DNA of 34,935 nucleotides from contig CALLQC010000127.1 in assembly GCA_938015255.1 (NCBI GenBank), forward strand, positions 1 to 34,935, read 5' to 3'. A model generated the notes under the pieces. That model saw only the letters and a program-made list of their open reading frames with translations. It was not told the origin of the DNA and did no database searches. A program made the position numbers and the translations under genes. Positions 9,382-18,290 of the stretch are shown here, piece after piece (within the stretch, counting starts at the first letter, position 1; each line of letters begins with the position of its first letter). The DNA comes from an uncultured Erythrobacter sp. (lineage in GTDB: Bacteria > Pseudomonadota > Alphaproteobacteria > Sphingomonadales > Sphingomonadaceae).

Positions 9382-10572
9382 TCAACTCAGCCGATCGCGG
9401 AAATCCTCGTACTCAAAGCGTTTGACACATTCGAGCGCATCCGTTTCGCTGTCCCACAACCAGATCGAGGGAAGCTGCACACCGTTGAACGTGTTCGTCT
9501 TCACCATCGAATAATGCGCCTGATCGAGGAACGCGAAGCGCGCGCCCGGTTCTGCCGGAACGGGCAGGCGATAATCGCCGATCACGTCTCCGGCGAGGCA
9601 TGACGGACCGCCCAACCGGATCGGAATGCTGTCATCCTGCAATTCGCCTAGCATTGCGGGGCGATAGGGAGCCTCCAGCACATCGGGCATGTGGCATGTC
9701 GCGGAGATATCAGTGATGCCGATCGGCACTTCGTTGAAACCTGTATCAAGCAAAGTGCCGATGAGTATGCCTGCATCAAGAGCAATCGCTTCGCCCGGTT
9801 CGATGATGATCTCTGCCCCGGTGTCTGCGGCAGCGTCTTTCAGGAATTCAACCAGTGCATCGCGCTCATAATCGGCGCGGGTGATGTGATGCCCTCCGCC
9901 CATATTGATCCATTTGAGCTGCCCGAACCAAGGCTCAATTGCATCGAACACGCGGTCCCACGTCTGGCGCAGGGGCTCAAAGGTCTGCTCGCACAGATTG
10001 TGGAAATGGATACCTTCGACGCCGTCCATATGCTCTTCGGTTAGCTGGTCGAGCGGAAAACCGAGGCGTGAACCGGGCGCGCTGGGATCGTATTTGGGCA
10101 CTTCGCCGGTCGCGACCATGGGATTGATGCGCAGGCCGACGGACACGTCACCACCGGTCACCGAAGCCTGATCAAGGATCAGCGCCGCGCGCCGCATCTG
10201 GCCGGGCGAGTTGAAGATCACATGGTCGGAAAGGCGGCAAATCTCGTCCAGCTCCTCCGGCTTGAAGGCTGCGGAATAGGTCGCGATTTCTCCGTCATAG
10301 AATTCGGACGCCAGCCGCGCTTCCCACAGGCCGCTGTTGGAGACACCGTCGAGATACTCACCGATGATATGCGCGGTCGACCACATCGAGAACGCCTTGA
10401 GCGCGGCAAAAACCTTGATGCTCGCACCGTCGCTGGCCGCACGGTCGCGAATATCGGCAAGGATCTGGCAATTCGCGCGCAGCTTCGCCGCGTCCACCAC
10501 GAATGCGGGGCTTTCCACGCGGGAAAGATCAAAGTGGGCGAACGCGCCCGGATCACCGGCTTTTGTTTCCAT
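9382..10572 (-). CDS. nspC: Carboxynorspermidine/carboxyspermidine decarboxylase
   Basis: SPAFVVDAAKLRANCQILADIRDRA, KVFAALKAFSMWS, HFHNLCEQTFEPL, INMGGGHHITRADY, IEPGEAIALDAG, GPSCLAGDVIGDY. Confidence 0.94.
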   Translation of the reverse strand: METKAGDPGAFAHFDLSRVESPAFVVDAAKLRANCQILADIRDRAASDGASIKVFAALKAFSMWSTAHIIGEYLDGVSNSGLWEARLASEFYDGEIATYSAAFKPEELDEICRLSDHVIFNSPGQMRRAALILDQASVTGGDVSVGLRINPMVATGEVPKYDPSAPGSRLGFPLDQLTEEHMDGVEGIHFHNLCEQTFEPLRQTWDRVFDAIEPWFGQLKWINMGGGHHITRADYERDALVEFLKDAAADTGAEIIIEPGEAIALDAGILIGTLLDTGFNEVPIGITDISATCHMPDVLEAPYRPAMLGELQDDSIPIRLGGPSCLAGDVIGDYRLPVPAEPGARFAFLDQAHYSMVKTNTFNGVQLPSIWLWDSETDALECVKRFEYEDFRDRLS

Positions 10573-10575
10573 CTC

Positions 10576-11091
10576 TTACAGCTTTCTATGCATGACCAAT
10601 GCGTCGACATGCCCCGCTTTAGGGTGATCGAAGGCATCGGGCAGGCGTCCGACGATTGCAAAGCCTAAGCTCTCCCACAATCGGACTGCGCCAATATTGA
10701 TCGACACCACGAAATTGAACTGCATCGCGGCAAAGCCCAGTTCGCGCGCTTTTTGCATCGAATGCTCGCACATCGCGCGTGCAATGCCTTTGCCGCGCGC
10801 CGCTTCGCCGACCACATAGCCGCAATTGGCGACATGACTTCCGCCACCCGCCTGATTGCGTTTGAGATAGTCGGTCCCCAGAACTACACCAGCCTCTTCG
10901 GCGACGAAGCAATGTCCGCCACCGTCCATCCAATATGCGAGCGCAGACTCTCGAGAGATGTCGCGGTCAATCGTGTAGGTCTCACCTGCCCGGATGACCG
11001 GACCTATGATGCCCCAAATTGCGCTGGCGTCAGAGGGTTGGGCCTCGCGGATCAGAAGCCCACCGGCCCGTCCAGCTCTTTCACCTGCCAT
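10576..11091 (-). CDS. GNAT family N-acetyltransferase
   Basis: LLIREAQPSDASAIWGIIGPVI..., CGYVVGEAARGKGIARAMCEHSMQKARELGF (acetyl-CoA binding motif A), AVRLWESLGF. Start placed at ATG 11091; the longer track ORF reads back into the upstream gene. Confidence 0.88.
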   Translation of the reverse strand: MAGERAGRAGGLLIREAQPSDASAIWGIIGPVIRAGETYTIDRDISRESALAYWMDGGGHCFVAEEAGVVLGTDYLKRNQAGGGSHVANCGYVVGEAARGKGIARAMCEHSMQKARELGFAAMQFNFVVSINIGAVRLWESLGFAIVGRLPDAFDHPKAGHVDALVMHRKL

Positions 11092-12269
11092 GGCAGGCCG
11101 TGCGCGTTGAGCATCTCCATAAATGGATCGGGGTCCATCTCTTCCATGTTGAAGACGCCCGTACCCGACCATGTGCCGGTGACCATCATGGCGCTGCCGA
11201 TCATTGCTGGCACACCGGTCGTGTATGAAACCGCCTGATTGCCGGTTTCCTCGTAAGCTGCCTCGTGCGAGCAGATGTTGTTGATGTAAAACGTCTTTTC
11301 GCCTGACCCATCCAGCGCCTCTCCGGTCGCGATGCAGCCGATATTGGTGTTACCCTTGGTCGTCTCGCCCAGAGTCTCGGGCTTGGGCAGCACGGCGGCG
11401 AGGAATTGCAGCGGGATGATTTCCTTGCCCTGATAGCGGATCGGCTCGATGCCGGTCATGCCGACATTCTGCAGCACGGTCAGGTGTTTGATATATTCAT
11501 CGCCAAAGGTCATCCAGAAGCGCGCGCGCTCCATTTCGGGGTTGAACTTGGCGAGGCTTTCCAGCTCCTCGTGATACATCAGATAGGCGTTTTTCGGCCC
11601 GACCGCTTCGAAATCGAATTCGGTCTTCACCTGCATTGCGGGTGTTTCGACCCACTCACCGTTTTCCCAATGGCGCGCGGGCGCGGTCACTTCGCGGATA
11701 TTGATTTCCGGATTGAAGTTGGTCGCAAATGCCTGACCATGATCGCCGCCATTGCAATCGAGGATGTCGAGCGTGCGGATGGTCTTCAGCTTGTGTTTCT
11801 TCAGCCACATGGTGAAGACGCTGGTGACGCCGGGATCGAAACCTGAACCCAGCAACGCCATAAGGCCCGCTTCCTTGAAACGGTCGTGATAGGCCCACTG
11901 CCATTTGTATTCGAACTTCGCTTCGTCTTTGGGCTCATAATTTGCAGTGTCGAGATAGTGCACGCCCGCCTCCAGACAGGCATCCATGATCGGCAGATCC
12001 TGATATGGCAGCGCGAGGTTTACGACGAGGCCGGGCTGAACCTTTTTGATCAGGTTCACCATCGCGGGCACTTCCTCGGCGTCGATCTCGTATGTCGCAA
12101 CATCCACGCCGGTGCGCGTTTTGACGCTTGCCGCAATCGCATCGCACTTTGACTTGGTCCGGCTGGCAAGGTGGATATCGGAGAAGATATCCTTGTTCAT
12201 CGCCATCTTGTGGACACAGACGCTGCTGACGCCCCCTGCCCCGATCACCAGAACTGTCGACATATTCAT
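11052..12269 (-). CDS. Carboxynorspermidine/carboxyspermidine synthase (saccharopine dehydrogenase family)
   Basis: STVLVIGAGGVSSVCVHKMAMN, VNLALPYQDLPIMDACLEAGVHYLDTANYEP, GSGFDPGVTSVF; operonic with nspC. Confidence 0.93.
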   Translation of the reverse strand: MNMSTVLVIGAGGVSSVCVHKMAMNKDIFSDIHLASRTKSKCDAIAASVKTRTGVDVATYEIDAEEVPAMVNLIKKVQPGLVVNLALPYQDLPIMDACLEAGVHYLDTANYEPKDEAKFEYKWQWAYHDRFKEAGLMALLGSGFDPGVTSVFTMWLKKHKLKTIRTLDILDCNGGDHGQAFATNFNPEINIREVTAPARHWENGEWVETPAMQVKTEFDFEAVGPKNAYLMYHEELESLAKFNPEMERARFWMTFGDEYIKHLTVLQNVGMTGIEPIRYQGKEIIPLQFLAAVLPKPETLGETTKGNTNIGCIATGEALDGSGEKTFYINNICSHEAAYEETGNQAVSYTTGVPAMIGSAMMVTGTWSGTGVFNMEEMDPDPFMEMLNAHGLPWQVKELDGPVGF

Positions 12270-12490
12270 GACCTTTCAAATTCGATTCTTGCGCGGCTCA
12301 TTAGTCCAATGCGCGGACCGCGACAATTGATCCGGTGTTTCCTACCGATGGTGCTTGAGGCATAGCGGAATGATGGAAAGGGCAACTCGCAAATGGCAGG
12401 AAACGAGCGCTTGGAAAAGTTCAATGAAAACAGTGAATTTTACTTACACTGGACCCTGTTCCATGTGTTCCATCCTGTAGGAATTGAGGC

Positions 12491-13435
12491 ATGACTGATC
12501 GCACTCGAAAACCCACGTCTGAAGGCGTCGCCAAGGCTCTAGCCAGCCTGGAAGCGATCCCGCTGCCTCCGACGCCATTGCTGCCGGTCGAACTGAACGG
12601 CGTGCGGGTGCATGTGAAGGCCGAGAACCTGCAACCCATTGGTGCCTTCAAGATCAGGGGCGCGTGGTGGCGGCTGTCGAACCTTGAAAGCGACCACGCC
12701 GTCGCCGTGTCCAGCGGCAACCATGCACAAGGTGTCGCGTGGGCGGCAAGGCGGCTTGGACTGAAGGCGACGATCGTGATGCCGCGCGATGCGCCGCGCG
12801 TAAAGCTGGAGAACACGCGGGCATTGGGGGCCGAGGTGGTGTTGTATGAGCGGCCCGGAGAGGACCGCGACGCGGTTGCCGCAAAGCTGATCGCGGAACG
12901 CGGCGGCACGCTCGTCCATGCGTTTGGAGATCCGTGGGTCATGGAGGGGCAAGGCACCGCCGGACTGGAAGTGACAGAGCAATTGGGGCGCGAGCCATCC
13001 CGCCTTGTCGTATGCTGCGGCGGCGGCGGTTTGGCGGTCGGCCTCTCGCTCGCCTGCCCCGATGCGGCGATCCACATCGTCGAGCCCGATGGCTGGGACA
13101 TGGTCGGGCAAGCGCTTGCCAAGGGAGCAATCGTGCGGGCCGGCACCGATGCGCCAAAGACGATCTGCGATGCGCTCCAGCCGGAAAGCACCAAGCAGCT
13201 CAATCTGGACATGCTTGCGGGGCGCGCCGAACCGGGCTTGACCGTCACCGATGACGAGATCCGCACCGCGCAGAGATGGGCTTTCGCAAACCTTCGCATG
13301 GTGGTGGAGCCCGGCGGTGCTGCGGCGCTGGCAGCCGCGCTCGCGGGCAAGGTTGCCGTGGATGAGGCCACCGTCATCATGGTCACTGGCGGCAATGCGG
13401 ACCCTGTGCGCTTCGCCGAAACCATAGCGGGATGA
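12491..13435 (+). CDS. Threonine/serine dehydratase (fold-type II PLP enzyme)
   Basis: HVKAENLQPIGAFKIRGA (PLP lysine), AVSSGNHAQGVAWAA, CCGGGGLAVGL, IVEPDG. Confidence 0.92.
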   Translation: MTDRTRKPTSEGVAKALASLEAIPLPPTPLLPVELNGVRVHVKAENLQPIGAFKIRGAWWRLSNLESDHAVAVSSGNHAQGVAWAARRLGLKATIVMPRDAPRVKLENTRALGAEVVLYERPGEDRDAVAAKLIAERGGTLVHAFGDPWVMEGQGTAGLEVTEQLGREPSRLVVCCGGGGLAVGLSLACPDAAIHIVEPDGWDMVGQALAKGAIVRAGTDAPKTICDALQPESTKQLNLDMLAGRAEPGLTVTDDEIRTAQRWAFANLRMVVEPGGAAALAAALAGKVAVDEATVIMVTGGNADPVRFAETIAG

Positions 13436-13508
13436 ACCCGCGCGCAATTGACAATCGGCCTGCGCTCTCGCAGGACTCTGCGCGATAAGAGAAGAGGGGA
13501 TCGTCTCA

Positions 13509-13964
13509 ATGCAAGCGCAAATGCTCGCGCCCGCTGCGGTGTTGGTGGTGTGGACCCTGGTGGTCCTGTTCTGGATCGTGCCCGTGCGTTTCGGCGCCAT
13601 AGCCAAGGTGGAGGACAAGTCGGTCTTCACCGGAAAGCAGGGCGGCCGCGGGCAGGATCTGGAAGGCAAGATTCCTGACAAGGCGAACTGGCCTGCGCAT
13701 AATCACAGCCATCTCCATGAACAGCCGACGCTGTTCTACGCTGTGGTGGTGATGCTGGCGATAGTGGGGCCGACCGGCTTCGATGTGATGCTGGCATGGG
13801 TCTATGTCGGGCTGAGGATCATACATTCGCTATGGCAGATACTGGTCAATAGGCTGCCGGTCCGCTTTGCCCTGTTCCTGCTCAGCACATTTGCACTCGT
13901 CGCCCTCGCGATCCGCGCGGTCATGGCGACCGTTTTCGCGGACGCAAGCACGCTTCCCGCATAA
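13509..13964 (+). CDS. MAPEG family membrane protein (copy 1)
   Basis: NWPAHNHSHLHEQPTLFYAVVVMLAI, LAWVYVGLRIIHSLWQ: MAPEG signature. Confidence 0.9.
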   Translation: MQAQMLAPAAVLVVWTLVVLFWIVPVRFGAIAKVEDKSVFTGKQGGRGQDLEGKIPDKANWPAHNHSHLHEQPTLFYAVVVMLAIVGPTGFDVMLAWVYVGLRIIHSLWQILVNRLPVRFALFLLSTFALVALAIRAVMATVFADASTLPA

Positions 13965-13975
13965 GGATAACGACA

Positions 13976-14422
13976 ATGAACGGAATGGAAATCCTGCAAC
14001 CCACAGTGGCACTGATGATCTGGACCATGGTCATGTGGGCCTGGATGTATGCCACGCGGATACCCGCAATGAGCAAGTCGCCCGATATCGAAGCGCCTGC
14101 CAAGCTGGTTGGGACAACCGGCGCGGAACTGCGCGGCAAGCTGCCGGAAAAGGTCAACTGGAAAGCCGACAATTACAATCACCTGCATGAACAGCCCACG
14201 GTGTTCTACGCTGTTGCGATCACACTGGCCGTGCTAGATCAGGGCGGCGGGATGAACGCGTTTCTGGCGTGGATCTATGTGGGCCTGCGCGTTGCCCACT
14301 CGCTGGTTCAGGCGACCGCCAACAAGGTCATGGTGCGGTTCGTGCTGTTTGCGCTATCAAGCCTGGTGCTGATTGCGTTGATCTTCCACGCGTCAATCGT
14401 GGTGTTCGACATTCACATCTGA
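13976..14422 (+). CDS. MAPEG family membrane protein (copy 2)
   Basis: NWKADNYNHLHEQPTVFYAVAITLAV, LAWIYVGLRVAHSLVQ; clear paralogue of the preceding gene. Confidence 0.9.
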   Translation: MNGMEILQPTVALMIWTMVMWAWMYATRIPAMSKSPDIEAPAKLVGTTGAELRGKLPEKVNWKADNYNHLHEQPTVFYAVAITLAVLDQGGGMNAFLAWIYVGLRVAHSLVQATANKVMVRFVLFALSSLVLIALIFHASIVVFDIHI

Positions 14423-14445
14423 AACTGTCCGAAGACGGCGGGGGC

Positions 14446-15420
14446 TTACTCCGCCGCTTCGGTCGCGGTTTCAGCCAGGTCTTCCTGCACGGCCAGATAC
14501 CGTTCGCCATCGAGCGCTGCCATGCAGCCCATCCCCGCGGCGGTGACCGCCTGACGATAGACATGATCCGTCACATCGCCAGCGGCAAACACGCCGGGCA
14601 ACTCGGTCTTGGGCGTCCCGGGCTCAACCAGCAGGTATCCGCCGTCATCCATCGGCAGTTTACCCTTGAACAGCTCCGTCGCAGGTGCGTGGCCAATGGC
14701 AACGAAAGCGCCATCGACCTGCAAAGTTGAGGTCTCGCCCGTCTGCGTATCCTCAAGCACGAGATGGTCCAGCGCACCGCTCTCGCCCGCCTGGAAGCTC
14801 TTGACTGTCTTGGTCCACAAGGTCGAAATCTTGGGATGCTTCAGCAAGCGCTCCTGCAGGATCTTCTCCGCCCGCAGCTCATCGCGCCGGTGGATCAAAG
14901 TCACATCGTCGGAATGGTTGGTGAGATAGAGCGCTTCTTCAACTGCGGTGTTGCCGCCGCCGATCACGGCGACCTTTTTACCGCGGTAGAAGAACCCGTC
15001 ACAGGTCGCGCAGGCGGACACACCTTTGCCGCCCAGTTCCTGTTCGCCGGGCGCGCCGAGCCACTTTGCCTGCGCGCCGGTGCAAATGACCAGCGTATCC
15101 CCGATATACTCATCCCCGCTGTCTCCGATGGCGGTGTAAGGGGGCCCGTTCTCCAGATCGACAGAGACAATGGTGTCCCACATCATGCGGGTGCCGACAT
15201 GTTCAGCCTGCGCCTTCATCTCTTCCATAAGCCACGGGCCCTGCACCACTTCGCGGTAGCCGGGATAGTTTTCGACATCGGTGGTAATGGTCAGCTGCCC
15301 GCCAGGTTGCAGACCCTGCACAACAATCGGTTCAAGCATGGCGCGCGCAGCATAGATTGCAGCCGAATAGCCTGCGGGGCCTGAGCCGATGATCAGCATC
15401 TTGGTGCGGTGGGTCGCCAT
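14446..15420 (-). CDS. trxB: Thioredoxin-disulfide reductase
   Basis: LIIGSGPAGYSAAIYAARA, GGQLTITTDVENYPGY, CATCDGFFYRGKKVAVIGGGNTAVEEAL, GVFAAGDVTDHVYRQAVTAAGMGCMAALD. Confidence 0.98.
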   Translation of the reverse strand: MATHRTKMLIIGSGPAGYSAAIYAARAMLEPIVVQGLQPGGQLTITTDVENYPGYREVVQGPWLMEEMKAQAEHVGTRMMWDTIVSVDLENGPPYTAIGDSGDEYIGDTLVICTGAQAKWLGAPGEQELGGKGVSACATCDGFFYRGKKVAVIGGGNTAVEEALYLTNHSDDVTLIHRRDELRAEKILQERLLKHPKISTLWTKTVKSFQAGESGALDHLVLEDTQTGETSTLQVDGAFVAIGHAPATELFKGKLPMDDGGYLLVEPGTPKTELPGVFAAGDVTDHVYRQAVTAAGMGCMAALDGERYLAVQEDLAETATEAAE

Positions 15421-15500
15421 TGTGAATTCCTGTTTGATAATGCAGACCGCGATTTAGGCGTTAACGCCGCGCGCTTCAATCGACGGCGCGAAGGATTGTC

Positions 15501-16292
15501 TTACGCATCCACAAGCTGGGCTATAATCGCATCGCGTTTGCCAGGATCGACGCCCAGCCCTTCCTCCAGATACGCATCGATCGAGCCGAAGCGAGCGACA
15601 GCGGACGCCCTTGATGCTTGCAGAAATTCCGCCTCGACCCCCATGAGCACGCGCATGGTCGCCTCGTCCCTTGCTCCGTATTTTCCGCCCATCAGCGCCA
15701 TTCCGTGCGCAATGCGCTCTTCATTTCGAGGCGAGTGATTGGTCAGGAGATAATCGTGCATCGCATCGTCAGGATGCACGCCGAGCAGGTGAAGAAGCAG
15801 ATCTGCTGCAATGCCCGTGCGGTCCTTGCCCGCGGCGCAGTGAACAAGGCTCGCGCCCTTACCGCTCGCCAGCGCATCGAAATAGCGCTGGAGAACCCAG
15901 TTGAGGCCGGCACGGTCAGGTAGCGCGCCATACAAGCTTACCATTGCCGAATGGGCACTTGCGGCGTCGATGCTTCCCTCCGCAGCCTCAAGATGGGGCG
16001 CGAGGCCAGCGGTTTCGCCTTCGAAATAGATCACTTCGGCTGCGAAACCATCCGGACGTTTGCAGCTGTGTCGCGCGCGCTCGCTGTCTCCGCGCAGATC
16101 GATCACATGCGCTAGTGAAAGCGCGGAAACCGTGGCCAAATCGCCGCCGCTCGCATCGGCATGGTGCCCGGACCTAAACAGCAAACCCGTCTTTACCCGG
16201 CCGCCGGATGCGGTCCGATACCCACCGTAGTCACGAAAATTGTGGATGCTGTCTGTGGTCAGGAAGCGGCTCGTATCGGGCTCTCGAATCAT
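15501..16292 (-). CDS. Tyrosine-protein phosphatase (tyrosine/serine phosphatase, LipA/PtpB-like)
   Basis: NFRDYGGYRTASGGRVKTGLLFRSG, HCAAGKDRTGIAADLLLHLLGV (C-x5-R P-loop). Start placed at ATG 16292. Confidence 0.9.
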   Translation of the reverse strand: MIREPDTSRFLTTDSIHNFRDYGGYRTASGGRVKTGLLFRSGHHADASGGDLATVSALSLAHVIDLRGDSERARHSCKRPDGFAAEVIYFEGETAGLAPHLEAAEGSIDAASAHSAMVSLYGALPDRAGLNWVLQRYFDALASGKGASLVHCAAGKDRTGIAADLLLHLLGVHPDDAMHDYLLTNHSPRNEERIAHGMALMGGKYGARDEATMRVLMGVEAEFLQASRASAVARFGSIDAYLEEGLGVDPGKRDAIIAQLVDA

Positions 16293-16352
16293 CGTGAGAC
16301 ACTGACAGTGCCGGGCCCTGCGCACAACCGCCGCCGTTAGGTGCCAATGCGT

Positions 16353-16374
16353 ATCACCGTACAAAACCGGTGAT
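16353..16374. promoter_or_regulatory. Dyad in the divergent promoter region between phosphatase and response regulator
   Basis: ATCACCG-tacaaaac-CGGTGAT: perfect 7-bp arms. Confidence 0.4.
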
Positions 16375-16429
16375 GGTAAAACCTATGTAAGCAAGAGGCC
16401 GAGAAATCGACGCAGCGTGAGGGAACACA

Positions 16430-16888
16430 ATGGCAAATATTCTGATTGCAGATGATGACGAGCTTGTGGCCGAAATGGTCAGCGACATCCTGATTGATGC
16501 GGGACACGCAAGTGGATGGGTGACTTCTGGTGAACAGGCGTGGAAGGTGCTTGAGCAACGCCGGCCTGACGTCCTGTTGCTCGATCAGGACATGCCCGGC
16601 ATTTCCGGTGTGAGCCTGTTGCGAAGGATCAGAGGATCATCACGATTCTACGATCTGCCAGTGATCATGTTCACCGCGATGAAGGGCGAAGCTGACGAAA
16701 ATCGCGCCATATATGCCGGCGCACAGGATTATATCCGCAAACCTTTCAATCCGCTTGCAATACCGCGCAGGATCGAAAAGATTTTGGAAGCGCGCGGACG
16801 ACAAGGCCATCTGGACCTGAAAACGCGCATGGCGCGCGATGCCGGCTATCTGGCGGAGCCAATGCAATTACAACGGCGCTCGGTGTAA
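16430..16888 (+). CDS. Stand-alone response regulator (REC domain)
   Basis: ILIADDDELVAEMVSDILIDAG, VLLLDQDMPGISGVSLL, VIMFTAMKG, YIRKPFNPLAI; no output domain. Confidence 0.93.
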   Translation: MANILIADDDELVAEMVSDILIDAGHASGWVTSGEQAWKVLEQRRPDVLLLDQDMPGISGVSLLRRIRGSSRFYDLPVIMFTAMKGEADENRAIYAGAQDYIRKPFNPLAIPRRIEKILEARGRQGHLDLKTRMARDAGYLAEPMQLQRRSV

Positions 16889-16891
16889 TTC

Positions 16892-18283
16892 TCAGACCGA
16901 AGCTAGATCGTCGCAGAAATTCTTTGTCCAGACCTGCACATTGTCATCGCGGATTGTGCCAATCATTGCCTCGTACCGGCTTTTGCGTTCATCAAGAGGC
17001 ATATCAAGCGCAGTCTTGATCGCGCGAGCGAGCGCATCGGGGCTGTGAGGATTGACGATCACTGCGCCGTCTCCTTCGCAAGCAAGCTGCTGGGCAGCGC
17101 CCGCAAAATCGGACAGGATCAACACGCCCGGGTCAGCCGGATCCTGGGCCGCCACATATTCTTTCGCGACCAGGTTCATTCCATCACGAAGCGGCGTGAC
17201 AAGACCGATTTTCGAAGCGCGGAAGAAGCCGTACAGCTCCGCATGGCTATAGCCTTGGTTCACGTAGCGGATAGGAACGATATCCACCTCGCTGCGCGCC
17301 CCGTTGATCTGACCCGTCTTCTGCTCAAGGGTGTTGCGGATATTCTGGTAGCTTTCGACATCCTCACGGCTGGGCGGAGCGATCTGGATAAAAACCAGGT
17401 CGCGTGTGCGTTCGGGAAACTGATCGAAAAAGCGCCCTATGCCGTCAATACGTTCCGGCAGACCTTTGGAATAATCGAGACGGTCGACACCGATCATGCC
17501 TGTACGGTTGCGGGTTGACGCAAGCAGGCGCTCCTCTGCCACCTTCGCTTCATCACTTTCGCCCTGCTTTGCAAAATGGTCCCAGTCGATACCATTGGGA
17601 TAAGCGCGTGCGGTGGTCGTGCGCCCTTCGAAAGTGATTTTACCGCTTTCCTGATCTACCGCAGCACCCAGCTCCGTTTCGCAATAATGGAAAAAGCTTC
17701 CAAGCCATTCTTCCGTCTGGAAGCCGACCAGATCATAGGCGAGCAATGTCGTAACCAACCGCTCGTGAAACGGCAGCGATGTCAGAAGCCGCGTCGGTGG
17801 CCACGGTATGTGAAGGAAGAAGCCGATCTTGTTCTTCGCACCGCGCGCGCGCAACCGGTCGCCCAGCGGTATCAGATGATAATCGTGCACCCACACCAGA
17901 TCATCTTCTTCTATCAGCGGAAGCGCGCTCTCGGCGAACCGCTCATTCACACGTTCGTAGCCCTTGCCGGTCTCATTCTCGTATTCGGCCAGATCAATGC
18001 GGTAATGGAACAGCGGCCACAGCGTTGAGTTTGCATAACCGTTGTAATATTCGTCGATGTCCCGCGTGCTCAGATCGATGGTCGCGGTGGTGACACCATC
18101 ATTGCGCTGAAGATTCATATTGCCCGTGCGGTCTTCGCTTTCCTGACCGGACCAGCCAAACCACAGGCCGCCATAATCCTTCAGCGCCGCGTTCAGAGCA
18201 CCGGCCAGCCCTCCCTGAGCGCCAGCAACGCCGCGTGCTTTGGGCACGGCGACACGGTTCGAGATAACGACAAGACGGCTCAT
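16892..18283 (-). CDS. otsA: Alpha,alpha-trehalose-phosphate synthase (GT20)
   Basis: MSRLVVISNRVAVP, GGLAGALNAALKDYGGLWFGWSG, VWVHDYHLIPLG, IGFFLHIPWP, RLDYSKGLPERI, TPLRDGMNLVAKEYVAAQ. Confidence 0.97.
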   Translation of the reverse strand: MSRLVVISNRVAVPKARGVAGAQGGLAGALNAALKDYGGLWFGWSGQESEDRTGNMNLQRNDGVTTATIDLSTRDIDEYYNGYANSTLWPLFHYRIDLAEYENETGKGYERVNERFAESALPLIEEDDLVWVHDYHLIPLGDRLRARGAKNKIGFFLHIPWPPTRLLTSLPFHERLVTTLLAYDLVGFQTEEWLGSFFHYCETELGAAVDQESGKITFEGRTTTARAYPNGIDWDHFAKQGESDEAKVAEERLLASTRNRTGMIGVDRLDYSKGLPERIDGIGRFFDQFPERTRDLVFIQIAPPSREDVESYQNIRNTLEQKTGQINGARSEVDIVPIRYVNQGYSHAELYGFFRASKIGLVTPLRDGMNLVAKEYVAAQDPADPGVLILSDFAGAAQQLACEGDGAVIVNPHSPDALARAIKTALDMPLDERKSRYEAMIGTIRDDNVQVWTKNFCDDLASV

Positions 18284-18290
18284 AAGGCTC

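Noticed and set aside
12458-12470. Possible LexA/SOS box GTTC-N-GTTC upstream of the dehydratase
   Set aside because: Spacing is 5 nt (GTTCcatgtGTTC); the alphaproteobacterial box needs GTTC-N7-GTTC.
12421-13681. Long minus-strand ORFs (362 and 380 aa) opposite the dehydratase gene
   Set aside because: Low-complexity Ser/Ala/Pro/Arg-rich or His/Arg-rich translations typical of antisense frames in GC-rich coding DNA; the plus strand encodes a clear PLP enzyme.
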